Assembly: GCA_964438715.1 (NCBI GenBank)
Contig: CAYTLQ010000012.1
Span: 1-13,504 of the forward strand
Reading direction: 5' to 3'
From: CAYTLQ01 sp964438715
GTDB taxonomy: Bacteria > Bacteroidota > Ignavibacteria > Ignavibacteriales > Ignavibacteriaceae
Length of the DNA stretch: 13,504 nucleotides
The notes below the pieces were generated by a model, which worked only from the letters and a program-made list of their open reading frames with translations, searched no databases and was not told the DNA's origin. The position numbers and the translations under genes are program-made. Of this stretch, positions 1-7,727 are shown piece after piece. Every line of letters begins with the position of its first letter. The first letter of the stretch is position 1.

Positions 1-33
1 GGCTACTGCGAACGATCTGATATGATTCTTCAT
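1..33 (-). CDS. Start of an unidentified gene, probably exported (partial)
   Basis: Only the first 11 codons lie in the window and read MKNHIRSFAVA; the gene continues past the left edge. The start is well supported: an ATG at 33-31 is preceded by a perfect GGAGG six bases upstream (positions 44-40), the strongest ribosome binding site in the window. The Lys/Arg-containing N-terminus followed by the start of a hydrophobic run would fit a Sec signal peptide, but 11 residues are too few to prove this. It is separated from radC by 105 bases, so it may have its own promoter. No function can be assigned. Confidence 0.6.
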   Translation of the reverse strand, partial: MKNHIRSFAVA

Positions 34-39
34 CTGCGT

Positions 40-44
40 CCTCC
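40..44 (-). promoter_or_regulatory. Strong ribosome binding site of the left-edge gene
   Basis: The minus strand reads GGAGG, followed by a six-base spacer (ACGCAG) and then ATG. This is a consensus Shine-Dalgarno at ideal spacing and is the main support for a gene running off the left edge. Confidence 0.7.
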
Positions 45-76
45 GTTAAGTATCTTTTTTTGGAAAAATATTTTTA

Positions 77-104
77 AATTTAAACTTTTAGCCGCATTTA
101 TCAA
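77..104 (-). promoter_or_regulatory. Candidate promoter for the left-edge gene
   Basis: On the minus strand a TTGATA box (104-99) is followed after 16 bases by TAAATT (82-77), resembling sigma-70 -35 and -10 elements. It would start transcription near position 70 and leave a leader of about 37 bases. The region is very AT-rich, so such matches arise easily by chance. Promoter consensus also differs in Bacteroidota (TTG / TAnnTTTG type), so this call is tentative. Confidence 0.25.
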
Positions 105-138
105 ATAAATAAACACGATAATTTTTAAAGGGACAATG

Positions 139-819
139 CTAAATTAGCCTTTTTTCAGCCATACTACAATACCCATTATGGGTAATAATCAGATGATCCA
201 GAATGCTGATATTAAGAATTTTTCCGCCTTCAATCAACCGCTTTGTTACTTTAATATCTTCATTACTCGGCTCTGTATTTCCGGAGGGATGATTATGCAG
301 TAATATAAGACTTTTAGCTTTCCATTCCAGAGCTACTTTAAAGACTTCCTTTGGGTCAACAATACTGGCATCCAAAGCACCAATAGATATTTCTTCGTAA
401 TGTAGTATTGTATTTGATGAACTAAGGCAAACTACAAAAAATGATTCCTTGAGCCTGTCTCTGAGTCTGGCCATAAAAAATTTGGCTATTTCTTCCGGTG
501 ATGTAATTTTGCGATTATCGATTGCGCGTTGTTGCTCACCTATACGCCGTGCGATTTCGAAAGCGGCCAGTAATGTTGCCGCCTTATCATTTCCTATGCC
601 ACAAACATCTCGTAGTGCCGGAAGTTGTTGGGTTGCCAACACAGCTAAGTTACGGTATTTGTCGGTAAGCTCTGCGGCTACTTCCAGAACAGAAACGCCT
701 TTTATTCCTGTGCGAAGCAGTATAGCAATTAACTCGGAGTCAGTTAAACTTTGTGGTCCACGCTTCAACAATTTTTCCCGTGGCCTGTCTTGTTCAGGCA
801 TTTCTTTCATCCGCCGCAT
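139..819 (-). CDS. radC: RadC family JAB/MPN-domain protein
   Basis: A 226-residue member of the RadC/UPF0758 family, of usual length. The N-terminal part (about 1-95) contains a helix-hairpin-helix-like segment (around 68-89, with VCGIGNDKA). The C-terminal part (about 105-226) is a JAB/MPN metal-binding domain carrying the family signature HNHPSG (175-180), then PS (184-185) and D188, the JAMM zinc ligands. The name comes from an old radiation phenotype; the biochemical role of the family is not settled, and a direct repair role is not established. The ATG follows directly on the TAA of the upstream gene, with AGGAG six bases upstream lying inside that gene's last codons. Translation is therefore probably coupled. 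It is the last gene of the accB operon. No convincing GC-rich terminator follows it. Confidence 0.95.
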   Translation of the reverse strand: MRRMKEMPEQDRPREKLLKRGPQSLTDSELIAILLRTGIKGVSVLEVAAELTDKYRNLAVLATQQLPALRDVCGIGNDKAATLLAAFEIARRIGEQQRAIDNRKITSPEEIAKFFMARLRDRLKESFFVVCLSSSNTILHYEEISIGALDASIVDPKEVFKVALEWKAKSLILLHNHPSGNTEPSNEDIKVTKRLIEGGKILNISILDHLIITHNGYCSMAEKRLI

Positions 820-2544
820 TTACTGCTCCTGATGTATCCGCGTGATGAGATAAAAAATTCCATTCTGATATCTGATAAAATTCATCGAAGTATTAATTCT
901 TCCAATACCGGTTATTATATCGTTATGCAACCCTTTTAATTTTTTTCGTGTATCGGAAGGAGTAAAATTTTGTGTATCAATATTTTGCAGGAGAAAATTT
1001 GCCGCATCATATCCATACAAGACATTGCGGTTAATGTCATAATGTTTTACTAAATGAAATTTTTCATTTAAACTAAAATATTCAGCATCGGAATAATCAA
1101 TAAAATAATCAGAAGAAATCACCATCATTCCCGCGTATGAAGGAAAATCATCAAGTACTGGTGGCTGAAACCAATCCTGATTTCCATAAATGGGAATATG
1201 AATATCCGCTTTACTAAATTCAGTTAATATTTTTCTCACTGCATGTCGTTCTGAAACAGGGATATATATTCCTTCGATATCATTACTAAACTGACGGATT
1301 TTTTGTATTATTTCGCGTAAATCCGTCCTCGATTGAGAAAAACTATTTTGAAAAACTACTGTGCCACCCGATTGATGAAAATGTTCTATAAATGCTTTCG
1401 CTGAAATAGCGGAATAACCCTCTTCGGCATACATAACGGCAATACTTCGCTTGCCTTCATATTTAAGAATATATTCTGCATCTGAACGACCACGCATTAC
1501 AAAAGACGGGTTAGCCTGAATAAGGTACTTATTTATTGCCGTTAATGTATCATCGGTAGCTGTAGGTGCAATCAATGGGATATCCAATGTTGCTAGTTCA
1601 TTAGCCAGAAATTCGGTTTCATCACTGTAAAGAGCTCCGATAACAGCCGCAACATTTTTATTCATTCTGATTTGGGCAGAAATCTCTGCAATGGCTCGTT
1701 TATTTCTTGCTGAGTCGAATATCCAAAGAAAATATCTGTCTTTCGACTTTCCATTGTGATTATTGATTGCCAGCTTAATTCCATCAAGCACTTCATTTGC
1801 GGCAGATTTTTTATCGTTTTTTGATCCGCTGAGAGGGAGTACAACAGCAATGATATTTTTCTTCAAATTGCCGGTATCTGATAATTCTGTATCTCCGCCT
1901 GCAGTGTAAACCTTCAGCGCCTCTGAATGCCATCGTGATTGAGGGTAGTTAGTAATTACCTTAAGTAAGTAATCTTCTGCTTTGCCCGTTACGCCTTTTC
2001 TGTAATAATACTTTCCTATCAGCAGAAATAAGAAATCGCTCTTTTGTTTAATGGATGGAAGTTCAGGTAGTACTTTAATTTCCTTTTCCGATAAATTATC
2101 TATTACAGCACTTAAATAATTAAACACTAATGAAAATCGTGCCTTTGTGTAGAGTGAATCCGAAAGCAATAATAAATACTCTACAACTTCATTTTTCTTT
2201 TTTTGTTTCCAATATAACTCACTAAGAGTTATGCAAACATCTTCAAATATTTCTCCACCTGAACTATTTACTAACTGAATCAATTTTGTTTCAGCAGGGA
2301 GATATTCGCGTAACTGCATTTCACATTTGGCGATGTAAAGTAGTGCAATTCTTTTTTTTAGCTCTGCAGGAGACCGGGAGATGTATTGGTTAAGTATGTT
2401 TTTTGCTTGCTTAAAATTCTTATCCCGAAATGATTGTACCCCATTTTCTAAAAGTGAATCATTTTGACCGGCAAAATTAAGCGGTGAAAAAAAATTAAGG
2501 CAAAGAAGAATAATTCCGAGGTTAATAAATATTCTCTGCGGCAA
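820..2544 (-). CDS. Exported TPR plus type 1 periplasmic-binding-fold protein (LpoA/LivK-like)
   Basis: A 574-residue protein with an N-terminal signal peptide (hydrophobic run at about 5-20, possible cleavage after NFA near residue 25). Residues about 28-215 are helical and TPR-like. Residues about 230-565 look like a type 1 periplasmic-binding fold, as in LivK amino-acid binding proteins: IAVVLPLSG at the first strand, then an AxEvldGIkLAINNhN-like helix, a VAAVIGALYS strand and IPLIAPTAT. The TPR-then-binding-fold order matches LpoA, the outer-membrane activator of PBP1A in gammaproteobacteria, but no lipobox is seen (the residues before Cys15 are wrong), so the lipoprotein nature is unsupported. 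It could equally be a solute sensor or orphan binding protein, as no ABC permease genes lie nearby. The start is TTG at 2544; an in-frame stop lies 27 bases upstream and no ATG or GTG serves the signal peptide. It overlaps the preceding TPR gene by 23 bases and abuts radC. Confidence 0.8.
   Translation of the reverse strand: MPQRIFINLGIILLCLNFFSPLNFAGQNDSLLENGVQSFRDKNFKQAKNILNQYISRSPAELKKRIALLYIAKCEMQLREYLPAETKLIQLVNSSGGEIFEDVCITLSELYWKQKKKNEVVEYLLLLSDSLYTKARFSLVFNYLSAVIDNLSEKEIKVLPELPSIKQKSDFLFLLIGKYYYRKGVTGKAEDYLLKVITNYPQSRWHSEALKVYTAGGDTELSDTGNLKKNIIAVVLPLSGSKNDKKSAANEVLDGIKLAINNHNGKSKDRYFLWIFDSARNKRAIAEISAQIRMNKNVAAVIGALYSDETEFLANELATLDIPLIAPTATDDTLTAINKYLIQANPSFVMRGRSDAEYILKYEGKRSIAVMYAEEGYSAISAKAFIEHFHQSGGTVVFQNSFSQSRTDLREIIQKIRQFSNDIEGIYIPVSERHAVRKILTEFSKADIHIPIYGNQDWFQPPVLDDFPSYAGMMVISSDYFIDYSDAEYFSLNEKFHLVKHYDINRNVLYGYDAANFLLQNIDTQNFTPSDTRKKLKGLHNDIITGIGRINTSMNFIRYQNGIFYLITRIHQEQ
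826..830 (-). promoter_or_regulatory. radC ribosome binding site inside the upstream gene
   Basis: AGGAG on the minus strand lies within the last codons (His-Gln-Glu-Gln) of the upstream reading frame, six bases before the radC ATG. It selects the first ATG over the in-frame ATGs at codons 4 and 7. Confidence 0.6.
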
Positions 2545-3424
2545 CCTGCGTAAGGCCTTTCTTTGCTGATTCTAACTCCGGATTTATCTTTAGAGCAAGT
2601 TCAAAAAAATGAACAGCATCATTAAAATTTTTATTATTCAGACAAGCACTTCCAAGTATCGAATACACCTCTGCATCAATTTCATCTGACTCATTAATGA
2701 GCGTTCGAAGACAATTCTCTGCTTTACGGTATTCCTGTCCTGCCAGATATATTTTCCCCGCCCACTCCAGCGCCAATCTATCATCCGGTTTGAGTTTCAG
2801 AGCACTCTCAATAGAATCCATAGCATGTGAAACCATATCCAGATTAAAATAGACTATTGCAAACAATAAAGAGATTTCAAAGTTTGTAGAAGAAAACTGC
2901 GCTGCCTTTTTCACAAAATTAAGCGCATCCTCGAAATCATTTAATTGTATTGCAATTCTGCAGAGATAAAGGTACGCATCCTGTAAAAATTCCGGATTTT
3001 TATTTGATTTCAGATATAACCTGAAAAATCCCCTAGCAATCTTGTAGTCCTGCAACATATAATAAGCATAACCGGTAAAAAACATTGCAATCGGTTCTTC
3101 TTCAGGAAGAAGACGAGAAAGAATATCTATTGTCTCATTCCAGTACTGATTTTTGAAGAGAAAATGTCCGGTATAAAGTCGTAATGTTTTGTTATCCGGG
3201 TTCCGATTGAGCGCCTCCAGCAAGACCCTTTTACTGCTAAGAATATTTCCCTGTTTTTCATAAATGGTCGATAGAGCTATTGGAACTGAAAGTTCCAATG
3301 GATAATCATTAATAAGTTGGTGTAAAATCTGTATAGCGTGAAGAACTTTTCCTTCCGCTTCGAATTTCATTGCTTTCTCGAAACGGTGGTTAAATTCCAA
3401 AATATTTTCTGTTTTCATTCCCAT
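2522..3424 (-). CDS. Tetratricopeptide repeat protein
   Basis: A 300-residue protein made almost entirely of TPR helix pairs, with recognisable repeats at about 14-47, 48-81, 115-147, 150-182, 183-216, 217-250 and 251-284. The last repeats are the clearest: DSIESALKLKPDD, AENCLRTLI, and AVHFFELALKINPE. TPR arrays mediate protein-protein contact; the partner is unknown. No signal peptide or membrane helix is visible, so it is probably cytoplasmic. The start is ambiguous. ATG at 3424 overlaps guaA by 10 bases, whereas ATG at 3418 (third codon) gives an ATGA overlap with the guaA stop; neither has a clear Shine-Dalgarno, as expected for coupled reinitiation. Its 3' end overlaps the exported TPR/binding-fold gene by 23 bases, which suggests the two may be functionally linked, though one would act inside and the other outside the membrane. 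Confidence 0.85.
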   Translation of the reverse strand: MGMKTENILEFNHRFEKAMKFEAEGKVLHAIQILHQLINDYPLELSVPIALSTIYEKQGNILSSKRVLLEALNRNPDNKTLRLYTGHFLFKNQYWNETIDILSRLLPEEEPIAMFFTGYAYYMLQDYKIARGFFRLYLKSNKNPEFLQDAYLYLCRIAIQLNDFEDALNFVKKAAQFSSTNFEISLLFAIVYFNLDMVSHAMDSIESALKLKPDDRLALEWAGKIYLAGQEYRKAENCLRTLINESDEIDAEVYSILGSACLNNKNFNDAVHFFELALKINPELESAKKGLTQVAAENIY

Positions 3425-4953
3425 TCTATTGTTGAAGGTGGTTTGGAACTAATATCATAAACAACCCTGTTAATTCCTCTGACCTTGTTAATAATTTTAT
3501 TCGACACAGTCTTTAAAAACTCGGGTTCAAAGGGATACCAATCAGCGGTCATTCCATCCGAAGAAGTGACAGCCCGAAGTGCAAGTACATTTTCATAAGT
3601 TCTGGCATCTCCCATTACGCCAACGCTCTGCACAGGCAAAAGTACTGCAAAAGCCTGCCAGATTTTGTAATACAGTCCTTGCGATTTAAGCTCCGAAATA
3701 AAAATTTCATCGGCTTCTCTCAGTAATTGTAACTTTTCCTCAGTTATCTCACCAAGAATTCGGACTGCAAGTCCTGGACCCGGAAACGGTTGCCGATAAA
3801 TAAACTCATCCGGTATTTCAAGTTTTTTTCCTATCTCCCTTACTTCATCTTTAAAGAGCTCTCTGAATGGTTCAATTAGCTGTAAATTCATACGCTCGGG
3901 AAGTCCCCCAACATTATGATGTGTTTTTATGGTAACCGATGCACCTCGTAACGATACCGATTCAATCACATCGGGATACAATGTCCCTTGTACAAGATGA
4001 GTAACTCCGGAAATGCTCTTCGCTTCTTCTTCGAATAATTCTATGAAAGTATTACCAATTATTTTTCTCTTTTGCTCCGGGTCGGTTACTCCGCTAAGGC
4101 GTTTAAGAAACAGCGCTCCGGCATCAACAAGTTTTATGCGCAAACCAAGTTTTTCGGACAGCCACGAAGTAACTTTACTACTTTCATTTTTTCGCATCAA
4201 ACCAGTATCTATATGAATACAAAATAATCTGGTTCCGATTGCCTTTTCCACTAACACAGCGGCTACGGTAGAGTCAACACCTCCGCTAAGTGCACAGATT
4301 ACATTACCTTCAGGGCACTTTTTCCTGATATCTTCAATGCTTTCAAGTATAATGTTATCTGCTGTCCAATCTGAATTACAGCGGCAAATTTCAAAAAGAA
4401 AGTTTCGTATGATTTGCTTTCCTTCAATTGTATGCATAACCTCGGGATGAAACTGCACACCGAAAATCTGTTTATCTAAATTTTGTATTGCACAAAACTG
4501 TGTTGCCTCGGATACTGCAGTTGTCTCAAATCCTTCGGGAATAATTTCCACTTTATCACCGTGACTCATCCATACCTGAGAAGATTCAGGAATACCCTTA
4601 AAGAGAGGTGACTCTTTAATAATGCTCACCATTGCTTTTCCGTATTCACGCTCCTCAGATGACTTTACCTTGCCGCCAAGTACGGATGCAATAAGTTGTA
4701 ATCCGTAACAAATACCCAGAACCGGTACTTCAAGAAAAAAGATCTTTGTGTTTATTGTTGGAGCTCCGTCATCATAAACACTCATCGGTCCGCCGGAGAG
4801 AATTATACCATTTGGCTTAAATGAGGTAATTTTCTCTATATCGGTATTAAACGGGAAAATTTCGCAGAACACTTTTTCTTCTCTGATTCTCCGTGCAATA
4901 AGTTGTGTATATTGAGAACCGAAGTCGATTATTACAATTCGTGAATGTTCCAT
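3415..4953 (-). CDS. guaA: GMP synthase (glutamine-hydrolysing)
   Basis: A 512-residue GMP synthase of normal full length. It converts XMP to GMP using ATP and glutamine in the cytoplasm, the last step of de novo guanine nucleotide synthesis. The N-terminal class I glutamine amidotransferase domain has the nucleophile Cys82 in GICYGLQ and the partner residues His169 and Glu171 in QFHPEV. The ATP-pyrophosphatase domain starts with the P-loop SGGVDS (223-228). The C-terminal dimerisation domain carries the family signature PFPGPGLAVR and ends with KPPSTIEWE. The ATG lies six bases after the stop of the glycosyltransferase gene; no strong Shine-Dalgarno is present. It lies mid-operon, away from guaB in this window. 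All catalytic motifs are intact, so it should be functional. Confidence 0.98.
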   Translation of the reverse strand: MEHSRIVIIDFGSQYTQLIARRIREEKVFCEIFPFNTDIEKITSFKPNGIILSGGPMSVYDDGAPTINTKIFFLEVPVLGICYGLQLIASVLGGKVKSSEEREYGKAMVSIIKESPLFKGIPESSQVWMSHGDKVEIIPEGFETTAVSEATQFCAIQNLDKQIFGVQFHPEVMHTIEGKQIIRNFLFEICRCNSDWTADNIILESIEDIRKKCPEGNVICALSGGVDSTVAAVLVEKAIGTRLFCIHIDTGLMRKNESSKVTSWLSEKLGLRIKLVDAGALFLKRLSGVTDPEQKRKIIGNTFIELFEEEAKSISGVTHLVQGTLYPDVIESVSLRGASVTIKTHHNVGGLPERMNLQLIEPFRELFKDEVREIGKKLEIPDEFIYRQPFPGPGLAVRILGEITEEKLQLLREADEIFISELKSQGLYYKIWQAFAVLLPVQSVGVMGDARTYENVLALRAVTSSDGMTADWYPFEPEFLKTVSNKIINKVRGINRVVYDISSKPPSTIEWE

Positions 4954-4959
4954 AGAATT

Positions 4960-5970
4960 CTACGCCGGAGTTTTAATTTTCATCATTTCAAACATCTCTG
5001 CAAACCGTATCTTTAAGGTGTGTTCCTTATGCACTCTGGAATGAGCGGCTTTTCCCAATTCAGAAACAAATTCTTTTTTAGCGATACAATAATCAAGTTT
5101 CTCAAATAGTTCATGTTCATTTGAGAAGAGCAGAATTTCTTTATCAGGAATAAAGCGATGAGGAATATCCTCCTGTAAATTTGAGATTTGAACAGCGCCG
5201 CATGCTGCTGCCTCCATTACTCTGAGATTTAATCCACTCCCGGACGCGTGAATTCCTTGCTCATAACCTTTATGAATATTTAATACAATCCCACCACATT
5301 TCATGGCCTTCAGCATTTCGTCAGCATAAAGTGCGCTATCCTGATAATATTTCTTAAGTGAAGTATTTTTCCATCCTCGTCCCCAGATTTTCACCTCATA
5401 TTTTTCGGCAAGCTTTGAAATTAATTTCTCCCGTTCCGGATAGTAACTACCAATTATGGATACTTCACAAGCATATTTCTTTTTATCAGATTCAGTTACC
5501 GTTATGTTATCTGCATATTCCACATCGTAGCCGTAAGGTAAATGATGTGCAGACGGGTGACCGTTTTTTTTATAGAGAGAAACGGAATAGGGGTCGTAAG
5601 TAAAAAAATGATCGTAATACTTACTAACCTTGGAGGAGAATGTAGGGAATTCCCAGGGATCATCACCAAACCAGTTGAACATAACACTCCCCGAGTTTTT
5701 TTTTAACTCCCCTAATAAATCCGGTTCAAAAGCTTCACCTTTTAACACAAAGATCAGGTCGGGCTTATATGTTTTTGCAATTCGTAGAAGAGTCTGTGCT
5801 CTTTTTTTTCGGATGAACGAGTCGGTAAATAATCGAATTGTTTTATTCCACGAAAGAACTGAATTCCAGTCAAATTCCAGCACTTGAAAACCGAGACTTC
5901 TAAGTGCTTTAGGAATAAGTCTGTTAAACAGAATCATCCGGTTGTAACCGGCAACATAGAGTAATTTCAC
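4960..5970 (-). CDS. CgeB-like GT-B glycosyltransferase
   Basis: A 336-residue protein resembling the CgeB/DUF3880 group with a C-terminal Glyco_trans_1-type domain. The N-terminal half (1-160) has KLLYVAGYNR at the start, KPDLIFVLKG (69-78) and MFNWFGDDPWEFP (97-109), typical of the DUF3880-like half. The C-terminal half (165-325) has SIIGSYYPERE, IWGRGW and the donor-binding region with NLRVMEAAACGAVQIS (248-263), where glutamate and the small-residue loop are characteristic of GT-B retaining enzymes. Donor sugar and acceptor are unknown. There is no signal peptide, so it acts in the cytoplasm, perhaps on envelope glycans or surface proteins. It starts with GTG, overlapping the gcvH stop as GTGA, so translation is coupled. 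It is the only glycosyltransferase here, so it is not part of a visible polysaccharide cluster. Confidence 0.8.
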   Translation of the reverse strand: MKLLYVAGYNRMILFNRLIPKALRSLGFQVLEFDWNSVLSWNKTIRLFTDSFIRKKRAQTLLRIAKTYKPDLIFVLKGEAFEPDLLGELKKNSGSVMFNWFGDDPWEFPTFSSKVSKYYDHFFTYDPYSVSLYKKNGHPSAHHLPYGYDVEYADNITVTESDKKKYACEVSIIGSYYPEREKLISKLAEKYEVKIWGRGWKNTSLKKYYQDSALYADEMLKAMKCGGIVLNIHKGYEQGIHASGSGLNLRVMEAAACGAVQISNLQEDIPHRFIPDKEILLFSNEHELFEKLDYCIAKKEFVSELGKAAHSRVHKEHTLKIRFAEMFEMMKIKTPA

Positions 5971-6347
5971 TTCCCTATAAATTCAGCATAAGCTGTGCTA
6001 TCAAGCAATTCATCTATTTCAGATGGATTGCTCAACTCTACTTTCAACATCCAGCCTTCGCCGTAAGGGTCTTTATTAACTATTTCAGGATTATTATTTA
6101 AGTCCGTATTAATAGCCAAAACTTTTCCACTGCAAGGAGCATAAAGATCGCTTACAGTTTTAACAGCTTCAATAGAACCAAAAATCTCGCCTTTTTTTAC
6201 TTCGGTAAGGCCTTCGTTAAAGTTTATATACACAACATCACCTAGTTCACCCTGTGCATATTCTGTAACACCAATAGTGCCGGTATTTCCGCTAACGGAG
6301 AGCCATTCATGCTCTCTTGTATATTTTAATGATTCGGGTATAGTCAT
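5967..6347 (-). CDS. gcvH: Glycine cleavage system H protein
   Basis: A 126-residue lipoyl carrier of the expected length for GcvH. It shuttles the aminomethyl group between the P, T and L proteins of the glycine cleavage complex and, in many bacteria, also serves as a lipoic-acid delivery hub. The lipoyl-lysine is Lys63 in GSIEAVKTVSDLYAP, and the family hallmarks REHEWL (11-16), GVTEYAQGELGDVVY (26-40) and the NPEIVNKDPYGEGWM region are all present. The ATG has GGAG five bases upstream. It lies 18 bases after accC and overlaps the next gene by four bases. No gcvT, gcvP or lipoyl-attachment gene is in the window, so GcvH is separated from its usual partners and instead sits beside the biotin carrier AccB. 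Confidence 0.97.
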   Translation of the reverse strand: MTIPESLKYTREHEWLSVSGNTGTIGVTEYAQGELGDVVYINFNEGLTEVKKGEIFGSIEAVKTVSDLYAPCSGKVLAINTDLNNNPEIVNKDPYGEGWMLKVELSNPSEIDELLDSTAYAEFIGK

Positions 6348-6365
6348 AATTTCTCCGAGAATTGA

Positions 6366-7715
6366 TTACGAATTTGCTGGTTTGAAATATTTGTCAAGAA
6401 AACTTGTATCGAAATCACTGGTAATAAATTTATCGTGCACCAATACTTTCTGATGAAATGGTATTGTAGTTATAATACCCTCAATGGTAAACTCCTCCAA
6501 TGCCCGCTTTGCTCTGTTGATGGCAAACTCGCGGTTTTTGCCCCAGATAATCATTTTTGCTACGAGAGAATCATAATAAGGAGGTATAACATACGATTGA
6601 TAAATATGTGAGTCAATTCGTACTCCGAACCCGCCGGGGAAATGGAGTGATTCTATCTTACCGGGTGATGGACGAAAATTATTATCAGGATCTTCCGCAT
6701 TTATTCGGAACTCTATTGCATGCCCCTGAACGGCGCCGGGAGGTGTATCAACCTTTTCTCCCATAGCTACGAGTATTTGCTGGCGAATCAGGTCAACATC
6801 ATAAATCATTTCAGTCACCGGATGTTCGACCTGAATGCGGGTATTCATCTCCATGAAATAAAAGTTTTTCTGCCGGTCAACAAGAAACTCTATTGTTCCA
6901 GCCCCTTCATATTGAATAGAAGATGCACCCTCAATTGCTGCCTGAGCCATTCGTTTACGCAGTTCATCATTTATAAATGGCGAGGGCGCTTCCTCAATAA
7001 GTTTTTGGTGTCTGCGTTGTACGGAACAATCGCGCTCACCATAAACATGAACATTGCCAAATTGATCTCCCACTATCTGTACTTCAATATGGCGTGGATT
7101 TTCAAGATATTTCTCAATATAAACATCACCATTATTGAACGCCGCCTCAGCTTCTCCGCGTGCCATTGTAAAGGCATTTTCAAAATCTTTCTCTTCCTGA
7201 ACTATTCTCATCCCCTTACCTCCCCCACCGGCTACAGCTTTAATAATAACCGGGAATCCCATCTCTTTTGCAATTCCAAGGCCTTCCTTTGGATCTGACA
7301 CAACGCCATCACTACCCGGTATAACAGGCACCTTACCGCGTTTCATTGTGTCCTTTGCAATAGCTTTATCCCCCATCATTCGTATCATTTCAGGGGAAGG
7401 ACCAATAAATTTTAGTCCCGATTCTGTACATATTTCTGAAAAGTCGGCATTTTCAGCTAAAAAACCATAACCGGGATGAATTGCATCCGCACCAGTAACA
7501 TGTGCCGCTGAAATAATTGATGGAATCTTTAAATAACTTTCTTTGCCGTGAGGAGGACCAATACAAACGGCTTCATCTGCAAATTTTACATGTAAGGAGT
7601 TTTTATCCGCTTCGGAGTACACCGCCACAGTTTTAATCCCCATCTCTTTACAGGTTCGAATTACCCTCAGAGCAATTTCGCCACGATTCGCAATTAATAT
7701 TTTTTTAAATGCCAT
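6366..7715 (-). CDS. accC: Biotin carboxylase subunit of acetyl-CoA carboxylase
   Basis: A 449-residue ATP-grasp enzyme of the length of E. coli AccC. It carboxylates the biotin on AccB with bicarbonate and ATP, the first half-reaction of malonyl-CoA synthesis for fatty acids. Residues seen: KILIANRGEIA at the N-terminus; Lys117; Lys159; the glycine-rich GGGGKGM loop (163-169); His209; Lys238; Glu276; Glu289; the MNTRIQVEHPVTE block (290-302) with Arg293, Gln295 and Glu297; and Arg337 in FRINAEDP. All match the known ATP, biotin and bicarbonate contacts of the family with at most a one-residue shift. It lies 12 bases downstream of accB. The carboxyltransferase genes accA and accD are not in the window. 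The possibility that it serves a propionyl-CoA or other carboxylase cannot be fully excluded, but pairing with a short stand-alone AccB favours acetyl-CoA carboxylase. Confidence 0.97.
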   Translation of the reverse strand: MAFKKILIANRGEIALRVIRTCKEMGIKTVAVYSEADKNSLHVKFADEAVCIGPPHGKESYLKIPSIISAAHVTGADAIHPGYGFLAENADFSEICTESGLKFIGPSPEMIRMMGDKAIAKDTMKRGKVPVIPGSDGVVSDPKEGLGIAKEMGFPVIIKAVAGGGGKGMRIVQEEKDFENAFTMARGEAEAAFNNGDVYIEKYLENPRHIEVQIVGDQFGNVHVYGERDCSVQRRHQKLIEEAPSPFINDELRKRMAQAAIEGASSIQYEGAGTIEFLVDRQKNFYFMEMNTRIQVEHPVTEMIYDVDLIRQQILVAMGEKVDTPPGAVQGHAIEFRINAEDPDNNFRPSPGKIESLHFPGGFGVRIDSHIYQSYVIPPYYDSLVAKMIIWGKNREFAINRAKRALEEFTIEGIITTIPFHQKVLVHDKFITSDFDTSFLDKYFKPANS

Positions 7716-7727
7716 CAGTGGTCCGGC

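Noticed and set aside
95..115. Small AT-only hairpin (ATTTAT/ATAAAT) after radC as a terminator
   Set aside because: Six A/T pairs with no GC stem and no distinct U-run are expected by chance in such AT-rich sequence.
449..832. Plus-strand open frame of 127 codons opposite radC
   Set aside because: It is antisense to radC, whose JAMM motif is intact; the Ser-rich composition is typical of a reverse-complement shadow.
2500..2503. Possible lipobox around Cys15 of the exported TPR/binding-fold protein
   Set aside because: The residues before Cys15 are Ile-Leu-Leu, lacking the small residue needed at -1, and the hydrophobic run continues past the cysteine. A standard signal peptide fits better.
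6720..7298. Plus-strand open frame of 192 codons opposite accC
   Set aside because: It lies wholly antisense to a strongly conserved accC frame with intact catalytic residues, and its translation has no recognisable motif. It is a shadow frame.
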